A stretch of DNA of 19,470 nucleotides, taken from contig DDEV01000079.1 in NCBI GenBank assembly GCA_002336855.1, positions 3,507-22,976 on the forward strand. The letters are read 5' to 3'. The DNA comes from Leucobacter sp. UBA1945. GTDB taxonomy: Bacteria; Actinomycetota; Actinomycetes; Actinomycetales; Microbacteriaceae. Positions 15,032 through 19,470 of this stretch are shown in pieces; the stretch's first letter is position 1; every line of letters starts with the position of its first letter. The notes beneath the pieces are model-generated. The model worked only from the letters and a program-made list of their open reading frames with translations, was not told where the DNA came from and did not search any database. Made by a program: the position numbers and the translations under genes.

Positions 15032-15037
15032 TAGTGT
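15032..15037 (+). promoter_or_regulatory. -10 box placed for a leaderless transcript of rlmH
   Basis: TAGTGT ends 7 nt before the GTG at 15045, with no Shine-Dalgarno sequence between. It supports this GTG over the more upstream in-frame GTG at 14997. Confidence 0.5.
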
Positions 15038-15044
15038 CGTTCGT

Positions 15045-15503
15045 GTGAGCGTCAAGATTCTCGCCATCGGCAAGAAACATGAGAACTGGGTCGGCGACGG
15101 CATCGCCCGCTACGAGCAGCGGCTGCGCAAACCGTTGGACGTCACGTGGCAGTTGCTGCCGCACTCGGCTCGCGAGGGCGAAGCGGCACGCGCCGAAGAA
15201 TCAGATCGAATTCTTTCGAAGCTGGATCGCGATGCCTTCGTCGTGCTGCTCGATGAGCGCGGCCAGAACGTCGATTCGCCGGCGCTCGCCTCTCGGCTGC
15301 AGGGTGCGTTCGATTCGGCGAAACAGGTCGCGGTCATCATCGGCGGGGCTTACGGAGTCGACGACCGGGTGCGCCAGCGGGCCGATTTCGTGTGGAGCCT
15401 TTCGAAGCTCGTGTTTCCGCACCAGCTCGTGCGGTTGATCCTCGCCGAGCAACTGTACCGAGCGCAAGAAATCGCCGGCGGTCGCCCGTACCACCACGTG
15501 TGA
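15045..15503 (+). CDS. rlmH: 23S rRNA (pseudouridine1915-N3)-methyltransferase RlmH
   Basis: The 152-residue protein is a SPOUT-class methyltransferase that methylates pseudouridine 1915 in helix 69 of 23S rRNA on assembled 70S ribosomes, using S-adenosylmethionine. It starts with the family N-terminus (VKILAIGKKH). It has LLDERGQ, then the trefoil-knot cofactor loop IGGAYGVDDRVRQRAD, and ends with the highly conserved SLSKLVFPHQLVRLILAEQL and YRAQEIAGGRPYHH. The final HH(V) is typical. Length is normal (about 155). Start: GTG 15045, because it matches the family N-terminus and follows a -10 box by 7 nt. It is divergent from the LysR-type regulator and probably monocistronic, with a hairpin downstream. 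Confidence 0.96.
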   Translation: MSVKILAIGKKHENWVGDGIARYEQRLRKPLDVTWQLLPHSAREGEAARAEESDRILSKLDRDAFVVLLDERGQNVDSPALASRLQGAFDSAKQVAVIIGGAYGVDDRVRQRADFVWSLSKLVFPHQLVRLILAEQLYRAQEIAGGRPYHHV

Positions 15504-15538
15504 TCGGTGCCGCCTGTGTGTGCGGCTGAGTGCGGGCC

Positions 15539-15577
15539 GGTGGCGCTTGGGTTCTCCGGTCGTGACCAGGCGCCGCC
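15539..15577 (+). terminator. Hairpin downstream of rlmH
   Basis: GGTGGCGCTTGG (15539-15550) pairs with CCAGGCGCCGCC (15566-15577) with two G-U pairs and a 15-nt loop. It starts 36 bp after the rlmH stop codon. A smaller GCCGC/GCGGC stem lies at 15509-15526. No T-run follows, so termination is inferred from position and stability. Confidence 0.5.
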
Positions 15578-15699
15578 ACGCTCATTGTCAGTGGTCGAAC
15601 CTAGTCTGGCGGCATGAAGCCACACCCCACTTTTGGGCGCGACGGCCGCGCCCCGCCCGCTCCTGAGAGCGACCTATTCGCGACACGCCGAGGCAAGCG

Positions 15700-15740
15700 T
15701 GTGGGCAAATATTCTTTCCCCCTCCACTGCCTGTGGATAA
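15700..15740 (+). promoter_or_regulatory. Paired DnaA boxes upstream of the nrd operon
   Basis: TGTGGATAA (15732-15740) is the exact reverse complement of the consensus DnaA box TTATCCACA. TGTGGGCAA (15700-15708) differs from the actinobacterial consensus at one base. Both have the same orientation and start exactly 32 bp apart, three helical turns. They lie about 150 bp upstream of the nrd -10 box. DnaA is known to act on nrd transcription in E. coli, so a link between replication initiation and dNTP supply is plausible here. Confidence 0.45.
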
Positions 15741-15830
15741 CTCTCAAAGAGGCGCGGAAATACGCCACGCACTCTCCCCAGAAAGGCAACTTTTGCGGTG
15801 GAAAGTCGGTGGAGAACTACATTGATGTAA

Positions 15831-15895
15831 CTACATCATGTTGTGGTCGGACTTCGTATGGTTCACTAGATGTTGTGCCTCGGGCGAGGTAAAAT
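15831..15895 (+). promoter_or_regulatory. nrdHIEF promoter with two NrdR boxes
   Basis: Two 16-bp sites resemble the NrdR box (ACACWATATATWGTGT): CTACATCATGTTGTGG at 15831-15846 and TCACTAGATGTTGTGC at 15863-15878. They share ATGTTGTG and are 32 bp apart, the three-turn spacing typical of paired NrdR boxes. The -10 TAAAAT follows at 15890-15895; a weak -35 (TAGATG, 15867-15872, spacing 17) falls inside the second box, so NrdR binding would block polymerase. NrdR represses when dATP is abundant. The transcript would start near 15902 with a leader of under 20 nt. The nrdR gene is not in the window. Confidence 0.7.
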
Positions 15896-15919
15896 GGTTT
15901 TTGAGGAAAGGGCGTGAGC

Positions 15920-16156
15920 ATGGCTACTACCGTGTACACCAAGCCGTCGTGCGTGCAGTGCAATGCAACCTACCGAGCTCTTGATAGCAAGGGCATCGAA
16001 TACGACATTGTTGATCTTTCTGAAGATCCTGCGGCGCTTGAGACGGTGAAAGAGCTGGGCTACCTGCAGGCGCCCGTCGTCGTCACCGACGACGAGCACT
16101 GGTCGGGCTTCCGCCCCGACAAGATCTCGGCTCTCGCAAGCCGCCTCACCGACTGA
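15920..16156 (+). CDS. nrdH: Glutaredoxin-like protein NrdH
   Basis: The 78-residue redoxin is the electron donor for the class Ib ribonucleotide reductase and is itself reduced by thioredoxin reductase. The active-site pair is C11-V-Q-C14 in YTKPSCVQC. The family's second signature, WSGFRP, is at residues 61-66, with GYLQAPVVV before it. Length is normal. Two starts are possible: ATG 15920 (chosen, because it gives the usual MAxTVYTKP N-terminus and has AAAGGG spaced 7) and GTG 15914, which has GAGG spaced 7 and adds two residues. It is the first gene of nrdHIEF, directly under the NrdR-box promoter. A 92-bp gap to nrdI shows no clear regulatory element. Confidence 0.96.
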   Translation: MATTVYTKPSCVQCNATYRALDSKGIEYDIVDLSEDPAALETVKELGYLQAPVVVTDDEHWSGFRPDKISALASRLTD

Positions 16157-16248
16157 AATGGTTCGGGTCGGTGAGATCACGCACTGATTTCATGCGACCC
16201 GCTCCGGCGGCGCGCACGCGGCGAGACGTGGTGAAAGAGAGGCGAGAG

Positions 16249-16662
16249 ATGTCGACCCTGGTCTACTTCTCAAGCATTTCGGGCAACACCGACCGGTTCG
16301 TGCATAAGCTGGGGCTTCCGGCGAAGCGCATTCCGCTCTACGCAAAAGACGAGCCGCTCGTGGTCGATGAGCCTTACGTGCTCATCGTGCCCACCTACGG
16401 TGGGGGCCCCGACACCAAGGCGGTGCCAAAGCAGGTCATCAGGTTTCTCAACGACGAGCACAACCGAGGGCTTTGCCGAGGCGTCATCGCGGCAGGCAAC
16501 ACCAACTTCGGTGAGGCCTACGGTCTTGCGGGCAACATCATCGCCAAGAAACTACAGGTTCCCTACCTGTATCGTTTTGAACTTTTTGGAACACCCGACG
16601 ACGTCACAGCCGTCAGAGAAGGATTGGAACAGTTTTGGATTCAGCAACCACCACCGCAGTAA
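16249..16662 (+). CDS. nrdI: NrdI flavodoxin-like protein
   Basis: The 137-residue flavoprotein supplies the oxidant (superoxide or peroxide made at its FMN) that assembles the manganese-tyrosyl radical cofactor in NrdF. The FMN phosphate loop is visible at the N-terminus as YFSSISGNTDRFV. VPTYGGG follows as the second FMN-contacting segment, and AAGNTNFGEAYGLAG as the third. Length is normal. The start at ATG 16249 is preferred because AGAGAGG lies six bases upstream and the protein then begins MSTLVYFSS as in the family; an ATG at 16171 would add an unrelated arginine-rich tail. Its stop codon overlaps the nrdE ATG by one base (TAATG), so the two are probably translationally coupled. Confidence 0.95.
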   Translation: MSTLVYFSSISGNTDRFVHKLGLPAKRIPLYAKDEPLVVDEPYVLIVPTYGGGPDTKAVPKQVIRFLNDEHNRGLCRGVIAAGNTNFGEAYGLAGNIIAKKLQVPYLYRFELFGTPDDVTAVREGLEQFWIQQPPPQ

Positions 16663-18803
16663 TGGAGCCAGAGCACGCTTCTTCGAAGGTCAGCGACATG
16701 GATTATCACTCGCTGAACGCGATGCTGAACCTGTACGACGCCAACGGTCTGATCCAGTTCGACAAAGACCGTGAGGCGGCGCGCCAGTACTTCCTGCAGC
16801 ACGTCAACCAGAACACGGTGTTCTTCCACAACTTCGAAGAGCGCATGCGCTTTCTCATCGACAACGATTACTACGAGAAAGAGCTGGTCGACCAGTACTC
16901 GATCGAGTTCATCGAGCGCCTCACGAACGAGGCCTACGCGATGAAGTTCCGCTTCCCGACCTTCCTCGGCGCGTTCAAGTTCTTCACCTCGTACGCCCTG
17001 AAGACGTTCGATGGCAACCGCTATCTCGAGCGCTTCGAGGATCGCGTGGTCATGGTGGCACTCGGTCTGGCCCAGGGTGATCAGGAGCTTGCGCGCGGCT
17101 ACGTGCGCGAGATCATCGCGGGTCGCTTCCAGCCGGCGACGCCGACGTTCCTGAACCTCGGCAAGGCGCAGCGCGGTGAGCTCGTCTCGTGCTTCCTGCT
17201 GCGCATCGAAGACAACATGGAGTCGATCTCGCGCGGCATCAACTCGTCGCTGCAGCTCTCGAAGCGCGGCGGCGGTGTCGCGCTCTCGCTCACGAACATT
17301 CGTGAGGCTGGCGCGCCGATCAAGAAGATCGAGAACCAGTCGTCGGGCATCATTCCCGTGATGAAGCTGCTCGAAGACAGCTTCAGCTACGCGAACCAGC
17401 TCGGCGCACGTCAGGGCGCCGGCGCGGTCTACCTGAGCGCGCACCACCCCGACATCATGAAGTTTCTCGACACCAAGCGCGAGAACGCCGACGAGAAGAT
17501 TCGCATCAAGACGCTGTCGCTCGGCGTCGTCGTGCCCGACATCACCTTCGAACTCGCGAAGAAGAACGAAGACATGTACCTCTTCTCGCCCTACGACGTC
17601 GAGAGCGTCTACGGCGTGCCCTTCGGCGACATCTCGGTGAGCGAGAAGTACTACGAGATGGTCAACGATGCGCGCATCAAGAAGACCAAGATCAGCGCGC
17701 GCCACTTCTTCCAGACCGTCGCCGAGCTGCAGTTTGAGTCGGGCTACCCCTACATCGTGTTCGAAGACACCGTGAACCGCGAGAACCCGATCAAGGGCCG
17801 CATCAACATGTCGAACCTCTGCAGCGAGATTCTGCAGGTGAACACCCCCACCACGTACAACGAAGACCTGAGCTACAAAGAGATCGGCAAAGACATCTCT
17901 TGCAACCTCGGTTCGATGAACATCGCCGCAGCGATGGACGGCGAAGACTTCGGTGCGAGCGTTGAGCTCGCGATCCGCGCGCTCACCGCGGTCAGCGATA
18001 TGAGCCACATCACCTCGGTGCGCTCGATCGAAGACGGCAACGACAAGTCGCACGCCATCGGCCTCGGCCAGATGAACCTGCATGGCTACCTGGCTCGCGA
18101 GCGCGTGCACTACGGCAGCGAAGAGGGTCTCGACTTCACGAACATCTACTTCTACACCGTACTGTTCCACGCACTGCGCGCATCGAACAAGATCGCTATC
18201 GAGCGCGGCCAGGTGTTCGAGGGCTTCGCCGACTCGAAGTACGCTTCGGGCGAGTTCTTCGACAAGTACACCGAGCGCGAGTGGGCGCCCGAGACCGAGC
18301 GCGTGCGCAGCATCTTCGCTGAGGCCGGCATCGAGATTCCGACTCAGGCTGACTGGCTCGAGCTCAAGGCGAGCGTGCAGCAGCACGGCATCTACAACCA
18401 GAACCTGCAGGCCGTGCCGCCCACCGGTTCGATCTCGTACATCAACAACTCGACGAGCTCGATTCACCCGATTGCTTCGAAGATCGAGATTCGCAAGGAG
18501 GGCAAGCTGGGTCGCGTGTACTACCCGGCGCCGTTCCTCACGAACGACAACCTCGAGTACTACGAAGACGCATACGAGATCGGCCCCGAGAAGATCATCG
18601 ACACCTACGCCGCGGCTACGCAGCACGTCGACCAGGGCCTGTCGCTCACGCTGTTCTTCAAAGACACGGCGACCACGCGCGACATTAACAAGGCGCAGAT
18701 CTACGCATGGCGCAAGGGCATCAAAACGATCTACTACATCCGTCTTCGTCAGCTCGCTCTCGAGGGCACTGACGTGTCGGAGTGCGTCAGTTGCATGCTG
18801 TAA
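16662..18803 (+). CDS. nrdE: Class Ib ribonucleoside-diphosphate reductase, alpha subunit NrdE
   Basis: The 713-residue catalytic subunit reduces ribonucleoside diphosphates to deoxyribonucleotides. It has no ATP-cone at the N-terminus, as is usual for class Ib. Catalytic residues are recognisable: C177 (LVSCFLL) and C414 (SCNLGS) form the substrate-reducing dithiol, and N385, C387 and E389 sit in SNLCSEI, where C387 is the thiyl-radical cysteine. The C-terminal tail ends ECVSCML, with C708 and C711 exchanging electrons with NrdH. The start is ATG 16662 in the TAATG overlap. TTG 16635, with AAGGA 11 nt upstream, is a less likely alternative overlapping nrdI by 28 bp. The family length of about 700-725 is met. 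A 51-bp gap separates it from nrdF. Confidence 0.97.
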   Translation: MEPEHASSKVSDMDYHSLNAMLNLYDANGLIQFDKDREAARQYFLQHVNQNTVFFHNFEERMRFLIDNDYYEKELVDQYSIEFIERLTNEAYAMKFRFPTFLGAFKFFTSYALKTFDGNRYLERFEDRVVMVALGLAQGDQELARGYVREIIAGRFQPATPTFLNLGKAQRGELVSCFLLRIEDNMESISRGINSSLQLSKRGGGVALSLTNIREAGAPIKKIENQSSGIIPVMKLLEDSFSYANQLGARQGAGAVYLSAHHPDIMKFLDTKRENADEKIRIKTLSLGVVVPDITFELAKKNEDMYLFSPYDVESVYGVPFGDISVSEKYYEMVNDARIKKTKISARHFFQTVAELQFESGYPYIVFEDTVNRENPIKGRINMSNLCSEILQVNTPTTYNEDLSYKEIGKDISCNLGSMNIAAAMDGEDFGASVELAIRALTAVSDMSHITSVRSIEDGNDKSHAIGLGQMNLHGYLARERVHYGSEEGLDFTNIYFYTVLFHALRASNKIAIERGQVFEGFADSKYASGEFFDKYTEREWAPETERVRSIFAEAGIEIPTQADWLELKASVQQHGIYNQNLQAVPPTGSISYINNSTSSIHPIASKIEIRKEGKLGRVYYPAPFLTNDNLEYYEDAYEIGPEKIIDTYAAATQHVDQGLSLTLFFKDTATTRDINKAQIYAWRKGIKTIYYIRLRQLALEGTDVSECVSCML

Positions 18804-18854
18804 CCCTCTCGGGTTGCGGCAATCATTCGGGCTATTGAATCGAAGAAGGAATCG

Positions 18855-19470
18855 ATGAACTTCAAGCTGGGTCATGCGGTGCAGGCCATCAACTGGAACC
18901 GCATTCAAGACGAGAAGGATCTCGAGGTATGGAACCGCCTCGTGAACAACTTCTGGCTGCCTGAGAAGGTGCCGCTGTCGAACGATGTGCAGTCGTGGGC
19001 GACGCTGACACCAGATGAGCAGCTGCTCACCATGCGCGTCTTCACGGGCCTCACCCTGCTCGACACGATCCAGGGCACCGTCGGCGCTGTCTCGCTGATC
19101 CCCGATGCGATCACCCCGCACGAGGAGGCCGTCTACACGAACATCGCGTTCATGGAATCGGTGCACGCGAAGAGCTACTCGTCGATCTTCTCGACGCTTT
19201 GCTCGACGCAGGAGATCGACGACGCCTTCCGCTGGTCGACCGAGAACCAGAATCTGCAGAAGAAGGCGCAGATCATCATCGACTACTACGAGGGTGATGA
19301 TCCGCTGAAGCGCAAGGTTGCCTCGACTCTGCTCGAGTCGTTCCTGTTCTACTCGGGCTTCTACTTGCCGCTGTACTGGTCTTCGCGAGCCAAGCTGACC
19401 AACACGGCAGACCTGATCCGCCTCATCATTCGTGACGAGGCCGTGCACGGCTACTACATCGGCTACAAGT
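18855..19470 (+). CDS. nrdF: Class Ib ribonucleoside-diphosphate reductase, beta subunit NrdF (3' end outside window)
   Basis: The first 205 residues are present; family members have about 320-330. NrdF carries the dimetal centre and the tyrosyl radical that starts catalysis in NrdE. The full ligand set falls within the window: D70, E101, H104, E161, E195 and H198, with the radical tyrosine Y108 in KSYSSIF. The spacing equals that of characterised NrdF proteins with a constant numbering offset. The cofactor is most likely dimanganese, loaded with NrdI's help. Start: ATG 18855 with AAGGA at 18846-18850, four bases upstream. The reading frame is intact to the window edge. Confidence 0.96.
   Translation, partial: MNFKLGHAVQAINWNRIQDEKDLEVWNRLVNNFWLPEKVPLSNDVQSWATLTPDEQLLTMRVFTGLTLLDTIQGTVGAVSLIPDAITPHEEAVYTNIAFMESVHAKSYSSIFSTLCSTQEIDDAFRWSTENQNLQKKAQIIIDYYEGDDPLKRKVASTLLESFLFYSGFYLPLYWSSRAKLTNTADLIRLIIRDEAVHGYYIGYK

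Noticed and set aside
14924..15103. Upstream extension of the LysR-type gene to position 15103.
   Set aside because: The extra 60 residues overlap rlmH and its promoter. The winged-helix domain begins at the ATG at 14923, next to a well-placed -10 box.
15601..15789. A 62-codon minus-strand frame upstream of nrdH.
   Set aside because: No recognisable product, no ribosome-binding site, and it spans the DnaA boxes and a possible promoter.
16641..19448. A 935-codon open frame on the minus strand opposite nrdE and nrdF.
   Set aside because: It is antisense to genes with complete catalytic motifs, has an arginine/valine/leucine-rich composition typical of mirrored high-GC codons, and matches no family.

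Overview
The window looks like chromosomal DNA of a high-GC Gram-positive bacterium (Actinomycetota), most likely Microbacteriaceae or a close relative such as Leucobacter. The reasons are the strong G/C bias at third codon positions, a class Ib ribonucleotide reductase set in the order nrdH-nrdI-nrdE-nrdF, frequent GTG and TTG starts, and several genes whose start codon lies 6-7 nt after a TANNNT -10 hexamer, the layout of leaderless actinobacterial mRNAs. The genus is inference. I see no tRNA, rRNA, CRISPR array, insertion sequence or prophage gene.

Layout. 1-5.2 kb (+): the 3' part of a LysR-type regulator, a 14-helix DHA2-type drug exporter, a siderophore-interacting flavin reductase, and an MsbA/LmrA-type ABC exporter. 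5.25-5.76 kb (-): a GNAT acetyltransferase. The 186-bp divergent gap behind it holds a direct repeat and a perfect 19-bp inverted repeat. 5.94-7.17 kb (+): an AlaA-type aminotransferase.

7.3-13.96 kb (+): one operon, binding lipoprotein - permease - permease - ATPase - ATPase - serine hydrolase. The transporter is a complete Opp/Dpp system. The last gene closely resembles NylB, the 6-aminohexanoate-dimer (nylon oligomer) hydrolase, and keeps the Ser/Lys/Tyr catalytic set plus the Asp and Asn positions that separate active NylB from its weak paralogue NylB'. A LysR-type regulator (13.97-14.92 kb, -) converges on it. I read this as an uptake-and-hydrolysis module for small amides or peptides. 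The natural substrate is unknown, and this is the most interesting part of the window.

15.0-15.5 kb (+): rlmH, a 23S rRNA methyltransferase. 15.9 kb to the end (+): nrdHIEF, with nrdF cut by the window edge. The 410-bp gap upstream carries a terminator-like hairpin, a consensus DnaA box with a near-match exactly 32 bp away, a 16-bp palindrome, two NrdR boxes also 32 bp apart, and a -10 box. This suggests that dNTP synthesis is tied both to nucleotide levels (NrdR) and possibly to replication initiation (DnaA).
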